Shown here: positions 1-8,977 of the stretch, one piece after another
How positions within the stretch are numbered: the first letter of the stretch is position 1
Layout of the letters: every line of letters starts with the position of its first letter
NCBI GenBank assembly: GCA_028710655.1
Contig: JAQTTS010000041.1
Coordinates: 1 to 11,154, forward strand
Source: Dehalococcoidales bacterium
Lineage (GTDB): Bacteria; Chloroflexota; Dehalococcoidia; Dehalococcoidales; UBA5760
Length of the DNA: 11,154 bases
Direction of reading: 5' to 3'
Program-made: the position numbers and the translations under genes
Notes under the pieces: model-generated
What the model was told of the DNA's origin: nothing
Database searches by the model: none
The model's input: only the letters and a program-made list of their open reading frames with translations

Positions 1-1609
<1,609 letters not shown>

Positions 1610-1614
1610 ACACA

Positions 1615-2613
1615 ATGGTCACAAAAATTACCGATGGCATCTATCAGTTAAAAATTCCTATCCCGAACAACCCGCTCGAAAACACGAATGTGTATCTGAT
1701 GCGCGGAGTGAAAGATTGTACCCTCATCGATACCGGGTGGGGCGATGACGAAGCTTTCAATGCCTTATGCCAACAGATGGCAGAAATCGGTGTCAGTTTT
1801 CAGAGCATTTCCCAAATTGTTGTCACGCACGCCCACTTCGACCATTACGGACTGGCAGGCAGAGTTAAACAGCTTTCTCACGCCAAACTATATATGCATA
1901 ATGCCGACCGCGAAATCTTCCGCACGCGATATGCGGTGACTGAAGAGTTTGTGCGCCAGAGCGAACAGTGGTTCCGGAACAATGGCGTCCCCTTGCCTAA
2001 AACAGGTATCGTCCGCATGCCGTTCGGGGGTATGGGAAAGCCCGTGCCGGCGCAACCGGATGTGATGCTTAACGGTGGTGAAACAATACAATGCGATGGC
2101 TTCACTCTGAAGGTAATCTGGACCCCGGGGCATTCCCCGGGACATATCTGTCTCTACGAACAAAACTGCAAGATTTTGTTTGCCGGGGACCACATTCTGC
2201 CGGTCATCACGCCGAACGTCAGCCTTGTGCCACACTCCGAAGAAAATCCGCTTGGCGATTTTCTGAAGTCACTGCTCCTGATTAAGAACTTGGACGTCAC
2301 GCTGGTCCTGCCTGCCCATGAAGCTATTTTCAATAACTTGCCCAAGAGAGTAGATGAAATCATTCAGCACCACGAGATGAGAAGCACTGAAATCATGCAA
2401 GCCCTGGATTGTAACAAAATGACCGCTTTTGAGATTTCCAATATGATTACATGGATGCCTGAGCTTGGCGGTGTCAAATTCGCTGACCTGATGCCGGGGG
2501 ATAAACGTGCCGCTGTCTCCGAAACGCTCGCCCACTTGCGGGCTATGAGCCTTGCGCATAAAGTTATTGCCGGTAATCAGAACGGTATTGTTTACTATCA
2601 GCGCATTTGTTAA
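1615..2613 (+). CDS. MBL-fold metallo-hydrolase
   Basis: A 332-residue metallo-beta-lactamase-fold hydrolase. The metal-binding signature THAHFDH is at 71-77 (His72, His74, Asp76, His77). The remaining ligands are visible as GHSPGH (His173), AGDH (Asp192) and LPAHE (His235), so a complete binuclear site is predicted. The first ~240 residues are the catalytic fold. The remaining ~90 residues are helical and resemble the winged-helix tail of LACTB2-like MBL proteins. The physiological substrate cannot be read from the sequence: hydroxyacylglutathione-type thioesterase, RNase-like and other hydrolytic activities occur in this superfamily. It starts five bases after the enolase stop with GGGAGA upstream, so it is almost certainly in the enolase transcript. 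Its place between eno and gap suggests a housekeeping rather than a resistance role. Confidence 0.93.
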   Translation: MVTKITDGIYQLKIPIPNNPLENTNVYLMRGVKDCTLIDTGWGDDEAFNALCQQMAEIGVSFQSISQIVVTHAHFDHYGLAGRVKQLSHAKLYMHNADREIFRTRYAVTEEFVRQSEQWFRNNGVPLPKTGIVRMPFGGMGKPVPAQPDVMLNGGETIQCDGFTLKVIWTPGHSPGHICLYEQNCKILFAGDHILPVITPNVSLVPHSEENPLGDFLKSLLLIKNLDVTLVLPAHEAIFNNLPKRVDEIIQHHEMRSTEIMQALDCNKMTAFEISNMITWMPELGGVKFADLMPGDKRAAVSETLAHLRAMSLAHKVIAGNQNGIVYYQRIC

Positions 2614-2669
2614 AATTTGATTAGTGTGAAATTGCGCCTGCTTTAATAAAGAGAGCATAGGAGGAATAG

Positions 2670-3683
<1,014 letters not shown>

Positions 3684-3712
3684 AATCTGTCAGCTTGACC
3701 GCAATTGAGCGC

Positions 3713-3741
3713 TGAACGTTGTAAGCCGGTTATGTTATAAT
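3713..3741 (+). promoter_or_regulatory. Promoter for tRNA-Gln
   Basis: A perfect -10 hexamer TATAAT lies at 3736-3741, twelve bases before the tRNA. The best -35 is poor (CTGAAC or TGAACG around 3712-3718, spacing 17-18). The position fits transcription starting a few bases before the mature tRNA 5' end. I saw no convincing hairpin terminator for gap between 3684 and this box. Confidence 0.5.
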
Positions 3742-3752
3742 TTCAGTGTCAC

Positions 3753-3826
3753 TGGGGATTAGTCTAGTGGTAGGACAGCAGACTCTGGATCTGTGAGGAG
3801 AGGTTCGAATCCTCTATCCCCAGCCA
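3753..3826 (+). tRNA. tRNA-Gln (anticodon CTG), CCA encoded
   Basis: A complete cloverleaf can be folded by eye. The acceptor stem is TGGGGAT with ATCCCCA, the D stem is GTC/GAC with a GGT-containing loop, and the anticodon stem is GCAGA/TCTGT with loop CTCTGGA. This puts CTG at positions 34-36. The T stem is AGAGG/CCTCT around TTCGAAT, followed by discriminator G and an encoded CCA at 3824-3826. It decodes CAG. The tRNA remains intact although it is the junction with a mobile element: the element begins at its 3' side and its recombinase gene reads back into it on the opposite strand. Confidence 0.95.
3759..3826. other. Probable element attachment site (one end) in tRNA-Gln
   Basis: The chromosomal housekeeping cluster ends at this tRNA, and foreign-looking integration genes begin directly on the other side. 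The recombinase on the - strand terminates inside the tRNA (stop at 3759-3761). This is the usual arrangement when an element inserts at the 3' part of a tRNA and restores it. The exact crossover core cannot be fixed, because the opposite end of the element, with its duplicate tRNA segment, is not in the window. No second copy of the tRNA 3' sequence was seen here. Confidence 0.55.
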
Positions 3827-5345
3827 CTAAAGACTCAAATCGAACCAATCTATTCCCCGGTCCGACATCCTTCCAGCAATCGTAGAAAACTGCAAATGGT
3901 GGATTAAGTTCGTAAGATTCTATCTTGCCCTGCCGTATGTTGAGCCGTTCAAAGAGAGTCTCAATCAGCAGACGCTTCTCGTCAAAACCACCGCCTTCAT
4001 AGAGCCAGCTCAGGTTACAGACTATGTCGAGAGCCACCTCAAAATCAGCAGCGAAAAGGGTTTGATGCCTGGTAATAAAATCTATGCGTGCTTTCAACGC
4101 TGCCTCTTCACTCTCTATTTCATTACGGAGTTCCTTAAACTCGCTCCAGCTAATAAGTTCCTCCGCCGCCATGCGATTAATATTCTTTCTCTTCGTTACC
4201 AGTGATTCGAGCCGCTGGCGGGCACGGCCCAACTCTGAGTCTTCGCCCCCTTTCCCCATTTCGGCAAACCACGCGTTGAGTTCAGCTTCAAGGCGCGGAC
4301 GGTTTTTCTCTTCAATCGCCATGGATTTGACCAACTCATCCGCCTGAGTATCGATTTCACGGCAGTTATAGTAGACCTGGCTGACGCCCACCCTGGCTTT
4401 GCTTCGGTAATAGCTCATTCCTTTACTGGGCTGCGTCGTTACTAGGCAGGGGCTATTAGCATCGAGAGAATAAATTAACCCGCGAAGCAAGTAATCGTGG
4501 CGTTGAACTCTTTTCTTGTAATGGTCATGCTTGGCGAGCACTTCCTGAACCTGGGCAAAGGTCATGGGATCAGTAAGGGCAGGATGATTACCGTCTTGTT
4601 CCTCCCCGTTACGCCCCCATCCTGTCTTACCCAGGTAAAAACGATGGTGGAAAAGATCATGCCATTTCGAACGGGATATGGCACCGCCTGTTCTGTTACG
4701 ATAACCCTGATTAAAGGCACGAGCCGTCCATTCATCGATAGTATATTTCCCAGTAGCCATCTCCTTAAAAGCTTCTGTAACAATAGGCCCCAGCTTAGGG
4801 TCAACGTCTACCCATGCATTATTTTTGTCTTTACGATTGATATAGCCTAAAGGAGCCATCCATGGCCATCCTCCCTGAGCTACCTTCTGCTTCATACCTT
4901 TCTTGGCTTCGACTGCCAGATTCTTGATATACCAAGAAGAGATAACCTGCATTATACGCCGTGAAAGATAACCGGCGGGACTGCTGACATCAAGGGGCTC
5001 ACTAACGCTCTCAAGACGAATACCCAATTTTTCTAATTCACGCTCCGAGACGACATGTTCGTAATCATCGCGGGCGAAGCGATCAAGTTTATGGACGATG
5101 ATGACCTCAAACTCTTTACGGCGGGCAGCATCCATCATCTTCTCGAATGTTGGACGGACCTTGCCAGGCTTAGCACTTTCAAATCCATCGTGATATTCAG
5201 CTACTATGGTCCAGCCCTTACCCTTGGCATAGTAACGACAGGCTTCGACTTGAGCAGGCACAGAGAAGTTTCTGCCAGCCTGGTCATCGGAGGATACCCG
5301 AGCATAGACACAGCATCGGAGTTGTGCGGTATCGATTTTATCCAT
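3759..5345 (-). CDS. Large serine recombinase / integrase ending inside tRNA-Gln
   Basis: A 528-residue site-specific recombinase that probably integrates and excises the element. The N-terminal resolvase domain (about 9-155) has YARVSSDDQ with nucleophile Ser18, Arg16, RPTF at 64-67, and KLDRFARD at 86-93. A recombinase DNA-binding domain follows (about 160-270, opening WPWMAPLGY). A zinc-ribbon-like region (286-330) comes next, then a coiled coil rich in Glu, Lys and Arg (about 370-425). The normal CxxC pairs of the ribbon are mostly missing; only Cys300 and Cys328 remain. The start at 5345 is preferred because GGAGGG sits just upstream and the resolvase fold begins there; a 28-residue upstream extension lies inside the preceding gene. 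The stop of the XRE gene is one base upstream, so the two are translationally coupled. Residues 507-528 (starting VAGDRGFEPLL) are encoded by the antisense of the tRNA, Val507 by the codon straddling its 3' edge. Confidence 0.92.
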   Translation of the reverse strand: MDKIDTAQLRCCVYARVSSDDQAGRNFSVPAQVEACRYYAKGKGWTIVAEYHDGFESAKPGKVRPTFEKMMDAARRKEFEVIIVHKLDRFARDDYEHVVSERELEKLGIRLESVSEPLDVSSPAGYLSRRIMQVISSWYIKNLAVEAKKGMKQKVAQGGWPWMAPLGYINRKDKNNAWVDVDPKLGPIVTEAFKEMATGKYTIDEWTARAFNQGYRNRTGGAISRSKWHDLFHHRFYLGKTGWGRNGEEQDGNHPALTDPMTFAQVQEVLAKHDHYKKRVQRHDYLLRGLIYSLDANSPCLVTTQPSKGMSYYRSKARVGVSQVYYNCREIDTQADELVKSMAIEEKNRPRLEAELNAWFAEMGKGGEDSELGRARQRLESLVTKRKNINRMAAEELISWSEFKELRNEIESEEAALKARIDFITRHQTLFAADFEVALDIVCNLSWLYEGGGFDEKRLLIETLFERLNIRQGKIESYELNPPFAVFYDCWKDVGPGNRLVRFESLVAGDRGFEPLLTDPESAVLPLD

Positions 5346-5346
5346 A

Positions 5347-5775
5347 TTATCCCTCCGCAGATGATTTATCAGGAGATTGCTTATCTTTTTTCTCCTGGCG
5401 CCGCTTCCGTCTCTCTTCCTCAAGGGCAAACCGGATAAAGGACTTCACCCTGTCCCTGGCTTCACCCTTAAGCTGACTGTCTATCTGGCGGAACATAAGC
5501 TCAAGCTCGGGGTCCATCAGGTCGAGGTCGCCCACCTTCTCCCAGGGCAAGCGATTCAGGCTGCCGGCGATAGCGGCGTAGATGTCCTCAACGGCGAGGT
5601 CGAGAGTCTCAGCCAAGCCGGAAATGACCTCCGGGCTTGGCTGGCGGTTACGTCCATTTTCAATGGCGGTGATGTTTTCCATGCTGGTGCTGACCAACCG
5701 TCCCAGCTCTCCCTGGGTCATATTACCTCGTCTTATCCTTGCTTCCCTGATGAGTTGTGCCAGAGTTACAGCCAT
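5347..5775 (-). CDS. XRE-family transcriptional regulator
   Basis: A 142-residue Cro/CI-type DNA-binding protein. The helix-turn-helix domain occupies about residues 4-70, with the recognition region TQGELGRLVSTSMENITAIE (20-39) typical of XRE proteins. A second part (about 85-120, DPELELMFRQI) is probably helical and may mediate dimerisation. The tail is highly charged (EEERRKRRQEKK). GGAGAG precedes the ATG. It is the first gene of a leftward two-gene operon with the serine recombinase, so it probably controls integration or excision as well as its own synthesis. A palindromic site overlaps the -10 box of its own promoter, which suggests autorepression. There is no peptidase domain of LexA/CI type, so induction would need some other trigger. 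Confidence 0.88.
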   Translation of the reverse strand: MAVTLAQLIREARIRRGNMTQGELGRLVSTSMENITAIENGRNRQPSPEVISGLAETLDLAVEDIYAAIAGSLNRLPWEKVGDLDLMDPELELMFRQIDSQLKGEARDRVKSFIRFALEEERRKRRQEKKDKQSPDKSSAEG

Positions 5776-5810
5776 TTTTAAATTCTCTCCAAATTATTAC
5801 AAATTCTAGC

Positions 5811-5833
5811 TTAAGGTAATATTATCACCTTAA
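5811..5833. promoter_or_regulatory. Operator 1: palindrome over the leftward -10 box
   Basis: A 23-bp palindrome centred on 5822 with perfect 7-bp outer arms TTAAGGT and ACCTTAA. Ten of the eleven base pairs match, and the inner core reads GGTAAT-ATT-ATCACC. It covers the predicted -10 hexamer of the XRE/recombinase promoter (5819-5824 on the - strand), so a bound repressor would block it. The most likely ligand is the adjacent XRE protein. Confidence 0.65.
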
Positions 5834-5847
5834 TTAGCACCTGTCAA
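5819..5847 (-). promoter_or_regulatory. Leftward sigma70-type promoter for XRE and recombinase
   Basis: On the - strand, a perfect -35 TTGACA (complement of 5842-5847) is followed after exactly 17 bp by TAATAT (complement of 5819-5824). Transcription would start near 5812, giving a leader of about 37 nt before the XRE ATG at 5775. The -10 lies within operator 1. Confidence 0.72.
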
Positions 5848-5913
5848 GAGGCTAAACCGCAATTTACCGACCGGACAACAGCGCCAAAATAGGACATTCC
5901 ACTCGTGAGACAA

Positions 5914-5928
5914 GGTAATATAATTACC
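5914..5928. promoter_or_regulatory. Operator 2: GGTAAT-ATA-ATTACC palindrome
   Basis: A perfect 6-bp inverted repeat, GGTAAT and ATTACC, separated by 3 bp. It has the same half-site and spacer length as operator 1, 99 bp away centre to centre. It sits just upstream of the -35 box of the rightward promoter, a position suited to repression by looping or to activation. The shared half-site suggests one regulator, presumably the XRE protein. Confidence 0.6.
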
Positions 5929-5938
5929 AATCGAGTTC

Positions 5939-5967
5939 TTGACAAGATTATCATTACCTCTTAATAT
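5939..5967 (+). promoter_or_regulatory. Rightward sigma70-type promoter for the early operon
   Basis: TTGACA (5939-5944), a 17-bp spacer and TAATAT (5962-5967) use the same hexamers and spacing as the divergent promoter. An isolated half-site ATTACC lies in the spacer at 5953-5958, so the same regulator could compete with RNA polymerase here. The predicted leader is about 26 nt to the ATG at 6000. The following + strand genes are closely spaced with no other evident promoter, so this one may drive them all. Confidence 0.75.
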
Positions 5968-5999
5968 GGTTACTGCAAGGCTCAGGTAGGAGGCAAAAA

Positions 6000-6236
6000 A
6001 TGGTTAAAACCAGACAACCTATGGTCGGCAAAAACAAGGTTTCCATGCGAGTGCTCTTCTCCGAGGCGGATTACGAGGCTCTGGTAAAGATGGCGGAGTT
6101 GGAAAGGACCGATATTGGCTCCATGGTAAGACGAGCGGTAGCCCTTCAGTATTCGCTGCCCCCCTATGACAAAGGTTCGGATAACTCGACTGACCCAGCT
6201 GACGCTCAAACCGCAGGAAACGTTCAACGCGGCTAA
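6000..6236 (+). CDS. Small ribbon-helix-helix-like DNA-binding protein
   Basis: A 78-residue protein and the first gene of the rightward operon. The stretch from about residue 12 to 52 (KVSMRVLFSEADYEALVKMA, then GSMVRRAVALQY) has the pattern of a CopG/Arc-type fold: a short basic beta strand, then two amphipathic helices separated by a short turn. Such proteins bind DNA as dimers and often act as element regulators or relaxosome accessory factors. The remaining ~25 residues are polar and probably disordered. The ATG at 6000 has a very good Shine-Dalgarno GTAGGAGG ending at 5993. With the XRE protein it would make a two-regulator early switch. The fold is assigned by eye from a short sequence, so it is tentative. 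Confidence 0.65.
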   Translation: MVKTRQPMVGKNKVSMRVLFSEADYEALVKMAELERTDIGSMVRRAVALQYSLPPYDKGSDNSTDPADAQTAGNVQRG

Positions 6237-6273
6237 TTTACCTACTACCGGAACAGGACGGGATGAAACACTC

Positions 6274-6489
6274 ATGCAGCGGAGATTTGTGGCAATAATG
6301 TTATTGCCATCAAAAGAGTCAAGAGCAGAAAAGGAGAGGCTACGCACCCTCTTCCAACTGGCTATCGATATTGGCAGACGCAAAGGTCTACTAAGCGATG
6401 GCCTCCCTATTGTGAACAACTCCGCCGAAAGTGTCACTGAGTCTACAGAGGTTCACCAAGATTCCTGTGAGACTCCGCTATCCCGGTAA
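6274..6489 (+). CDS. Hypothetical small protein, start uncertain
   Basis: A possible 71-residue protein beginning MQRRFVAIMLLP, with a charged helix (SRAEKERLRTLFQLAIDIGR) and a polar Ser/Thr/Glu-rich tail. The frame is open back to an ATG at 6166, but that start has no ribosome-binding site and would overlap the previous gene by 71 nt. The ATG at 6274 has only GGACGGG about 13 bp away. I recognise no family. It fills the space between the RHH-like gene and the recombinase on the same strand. It could be a genuine small element gene or a chance ORF. Confidence 0.4.
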   Translation: MQRRFVAIMLLPSKESRAEKERLRTLFQLAIDIGRRKGLLSDGLPIVNNSAESVTESTEVHQDSCETPLSR

Positions 6490-6575
6490 TTCCTCGAAGT
6501 AAAAACCAAGCCAAAGCGACAAGACGAGGGCTAATGTCTCTTCCCGACCGGCAGGGTTAGAAGCGGAGGGCTAGC

Positions 6576-7475
6576 GTGAGAACCGAGCAAGCTATCAAGG
6601 AATTTATTGACTCCCGGGTTGCGAACAACCTGAGCCCGCTAACCATCGAGTGGTACGCGGACAAGCTAAGGTGTTTTGCCGTACAGTATCCGAATCTACC
6701 CCAGGAACCCCGGTCAATCGAGTCATTCCTAGCCGGCATCACCGGCTGCCCCGAGACAAGACACGCCTACTTCAGAGTACTGCGGGCCTTCTTCAGATTT
6801 ATCAGTGAGCGCTACGAGATTCCCAATCCGATGGCGAAGGTCTCCCCGCCCCGCTGCTCCAAAAAGATGATGGCCACGTTAGAGCCAGGCGAAATGATGA
6901 GACTCCTTCAATCAGCGTCCTGCCTGAGGGACCGGGCCATATTAACCCTCCTCCTGGACACCGGCATGCGAACCAGCGAAGCGGCCAGTCTCCGCAAGAG
7001 AGACATCAAAACTGACACGGTTACGGTGCTGGGCAAGACCGGCGAACGCGAAATCCCTATCAGCGATGAAACGAGAAGACTCCTCATGTGTGTTATCGCC
7101 AGTGATGGTAAGGGGGAGCATGTTTTCCACGGCCATAAGGGGCCGCTAACCAGAAAGGGCATCTACCGGATAGTCCGTATTTATATGAGGAAGGCGGGTA
7201 TAGTCGGACCCAAGCTGGGCGGCCACCGCCTCCGTCATTCTTTCGGCAAAGGCTATGTCGTAGGTGGCGGTGACCTTCGCTCTCTACAGCAAATAATGGG
7301 GCACGCCAGCATCGTCACCACCCAGAAATACGTCTCACTTAATCTCAATGATGTCATCCAGAAACACCACCGGTTTACCCCGCTTCACGCGGTGCAAGCC
7401 GCGGCCCAAGAGAGTTTCTTCACCGCCGGCACGGTCTTAAAACAGGTTGAAGCCGTTCTGCACAGCAATAACTAG
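6576..7475 (+). CDS. Tyrosine recombinase (XerC/D-like)
   Basis: A 299-residue tyrosine site-specific recombinase. The N-terminal SAM-like core-binding domain spans about residues 4-85, and the catalytic domain about 97-258. All catalytic residues are visible: Arg132 in DTGMRTSEA, Lys154 in the beta hairpin LGKTGE, His217 and Arg220 in GGHRLRHSF, His243 in IMGHAS and nucleophile Tyr252 in TQKYVSLN. It should therefore be able to cleave and join DNA. The start is GTG at 6576, chosen for GGAGGG at 6565-6570. It belongs to the rightward operon, far from the tRNA junction, so it is probably not the integrase that set the left end. Possible roles are dimer resolution of the replicating form, an invertible switch, or excision. 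It is longer at the C terminus than XerC/D by about 40 residues of unknown function. Confidence 0.93.
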   Translation: MRTEQAIKEFIDSRVANNLSPLTIEWYADKLRCFAVQYPNLPQEPRSIESFLAGITGCPETRHAYFRVLRAFFRFISERYEIPNPMAKVSPPRCSKKMMATLEPGEMMRLLQSASCLRDRAILTLLLDTGMRTSEAASLRKRDIKTDTVTVLGKTGEREIPISDETRRLLMCVIASDGKGEHVFHGHKGPLTRKGIYRIVRIYMRKAGIVGPKLGGHRLRHSFGKGYVVGGGDLRSLQQIMGHASIVTTQKYVSLNLNDVIQKHHRFTPLHAVQAAAQESFFTAGTVLKQVEAVLHSNN

Positions 7476-7488
7476 CAGGGGGCATGAG

Positions 7489-7899
7489 ATGAAAATGATA
7501 CTGGCTAATGGCAATACTGTTGAGGTAACTGAACTCGAAACCAAAGAGTTCATTACCGAAATAGCCACACCCATACCCAATGCCTACTGGAAGCACAGCG
7601 GATTGCTCAATCAGGCAGAGGTATTGCGGTTTCTGAAGGGGGCGAGCAGCCCGGATGAGCTTAAAAAGGTAGCCCGCTATCTTCTCATCTATACCGAGAA
7701 CCTGGCTTTCAGCGCCTATCTGTTCAATAAGGCAAACGGCGGAGATCCCGACGGTCCCAAAGACTTCACCATGCCGGCAATAAGAAAACTGAGAGAGCTC
7801 TATCGGAACGTGCTGAGCAGCCAGCCGACTGAGCCGGTATCCCACAATGTGAAAGACATGTTGAACGTTTGCCGGAAGATAGGAATCGACCCGCTATGA
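7489..7899 (+). CDS. Hypothetical protein in early operon
   Basis: A 136-residue soluble protein that I do not recognise. It opens with a short beta-like stretch (MILANGNTVEVTELETKEF). Next come a segment with aromatic and proline residues (TPIPNAYWKHSGLLNQAEVLRFLKG, residues 27-51) and then helices (ELKKVARYLLIYTENLAFSAYLF, 57-79; PAIRKLRELYRNVL, 96-109). There are no Cys clusters, signal peptide or membrane segment. The start at 7489 is preferred because AGGGGG lies 6 bp upstream; an in-frame ATG at 7447 would overlap the recombinase gene. It lies 13 bp after the tyrosine recombinase and 25 bp before the next gene, so it is in the same transcript. A role in element replication or regulation is plausible from position only. 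Confidence 0.7.
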   Translation: MKMILANGNTVEVTELETKEFITEIATPIPNAYWKHSGLLNQAEVLRFLKGASSPDELKKVARYLLIYTENLAFSAYLFNKANGGDPDGPKDFTMPAIRKLRELYRNVLSSQPTEPVSHNVKDMLNVCRKIGIDPL

Positions 7900-7924
7900 C
7901 AGAAGCAAAGTAAGGAGGCAAACA

Positions 7925-8761
7925 ATGGACGAGATGACCGCCGCGATGCTCGCCCAGATTCAGGAAATCGAGCAGAAGGACGAGAGACAGGTGCTGGCCG
8001 AGCTGGCCGGTGAAACCATCGAGGAGTATATCTACGAGACCGAGGTCTGGGACTGGGTGCCCCAGCCCGACGGCAAGAGGAAGAAGCAGAAGGTTCGCAA
8101 GGTAAAGCTCTCCTGGGTAGGCACCCGTGAGGTCGCCCGGTCCCGAGGCAATATCATCCTGTCCGACCCCATTGTTACTGATACCGAAGACGCCGTCCGC
8201 ATCATAGTCAAGGCCACCGACCTGACGAGGAACTTCTCCGTCTTTGGGGGCTGCCACCAGCCGAAGAAGATGAAGGTCAACGACTTTGACCGGGAAAGCG
8301 GTGAAATTACTGGCTCTCATCTTGAAGACGATCCCTTCGTTTTTCAGAAGGGTTTATCTAAAGCCCAGCGCAATGCCCTGAACCCCTGCATCCCGGCGGA
8401 CTACGCCGTAAAGATGATAGACCGTTTCTTGCGGGCGTCGGGCAAACAGCCCCTTTTAGCTGCTCCGGGTAGAAAAGGAATAACCCAGAAGACCGGACAA
8501 CAGCCAGCCAGGTCCCAGATAAAGCCGCGGCCGGAGTGGGACAAGATTACCAAAGCCCAGGTGCCGGACTATCCCACCCTGGAACGCCTGGCCTGGGATC
8601 TGTGCAAGCTGCAGCCGGCACAGATGTATAAGGAGCTTGGCGGCGGCAACCGAAATGATATGACCATCCCCGCCTGGGAAGCTTTTCTGACACTGAAAGA
8701 AAGGTTCGTTCCGGCATCAACGGCTGCACAGGAGAAGGAGGAGCAGGATGGGCCGGGTTAG
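7925..8761 (+). CDS. Hypothetical protein; possible single-strand annealing protein
   Basis: A 278-residue protein with a strong AAGGAGG ribosome-binding site. Residues 1-25 are a charged helix. Residues 35-115 alternate strands and turns: ETEVWDWVPQPDG, then KVKLSWVGTREVARSRGNI and AVRIIVKATDLTRNFSVFG. They are followed by a helix with DPFVFQKGLSKAQRNALNPC (136-155). That order, a beta-rich core followed by a basic helix of the type KA-x-RNAL, resembles Rad52/Sak-like annealing proteins of phages, but the similarity is only by eye. Residues 175-215 are a basic linker. The C-terminal 60 residues (WDKITKAQVPDYPTLERLAW) may be a small helical interaction domain. It lies in the usual place for a phage recombination gene, upstream of the replication gene. 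The name should stay hypothetical until a profile search is made. Confidence 0.75.
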   Translation: MDEMTAAMLAQIQEIEQKDERQVLAELAGETIEEYIYETEVWDWVPQPDGKRKKQKVRKVKLSWVGTREVARSRGNIILSDPIVTDTEDAVRIIVKATDLTRNFSVFGGCHQPKKMKVNDFDRESGEITGSHLEDDPFVFQKGLSKAQRNALNPCIPADYAVKMIDRFLRASGKQPLLAAPGRKGITQKTGQQPARSQIKPRPEWDKITKAQVPDYPTLERLAWDLCKLQPAQMYKELGGGNRNDMTIPAWEAFLTLKERFVPASTAAQEKEEQDGPG

Positions 8762-8975
8762 AAGATGTGATAGCCGCTGTCACCGGGCGCGCGGCACCAG
8801 GTGTAAGTGCTGGTGCGGCGGTTTCTATCATGGCTCTGCCGGTGCCGTTAACCGTGAAGCTTTAGGGCTGGCCGTTACAGGGACTGACTGGAGTCAGGTC
8901 CTTAGCCAACACGGCTTCAAAGAGGGCGAAACCGCCTACATCGAACAAAAGGAATTGCCCCTGGAGGTGAGCTAG
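8748..8975 (+). CDS. Small Cys-rich protein, probable metal-binding motif
   Basis: A 75-residue protein with a compact N-terminal cysteine cluster, Cys7, Cys11, Cys19, Cys21 and Cys23, followed by GGFYHG (His28). This C-x3-C-x7-C-x-C-x-C-G-G-x3-H spacing is suited to binding zinc or another metal. The second half (EALGLAVTGTDWSQVLSQHG) is probably a helix plus strand with no motif I can name. AAGGAGGA precedes the ATG at 8748, which overlaps the previous gene by 14 nt, so translation is probably coupled. The next gene follows after two bases. The family is unknown to me; small Cys-rich proteins of this kind are common in early regions of phages and integrative elements. Confidence 0.72.
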   Translation: MGRVRRCDSRCHRARGTRCKCWCGGFYHGSAGAVNREALGLAVTGTDWSQVLSQHGFKEGETAYIEQKELPLEVS

Positions 8976-8977
8976 AT

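Noticed and set aside
2617..2649. Possible promoter upstream of gap (TTGATT ... TTTAAT)
   Set aside because: The spacing is 19 bp or more and both boxes are weak, so it cannot be supported by eye.
3684..3712. Possible terminator between gap and tRNA-Gln
   Set aside because: CAATTG and other small palindromes exist, but there is no stable GC-rich hairpin followed by a T run.
5982..6437. A 151-codon - strand ORF opposite the RHH-like gene
   Set aside because: It has no ribosome-binding site or recognisable domain, and it lies over the rightward leader and first gene, which have a strong promoter and Shine-Dalgarno.
7766..8320. A - strand ORF of 184 codons
   Set aside because: It is the shadow of two consecutive + strand genes with good ribosome-binding sites, and its composition (Leu, Asp, Gly runs) looks like antisense translation.
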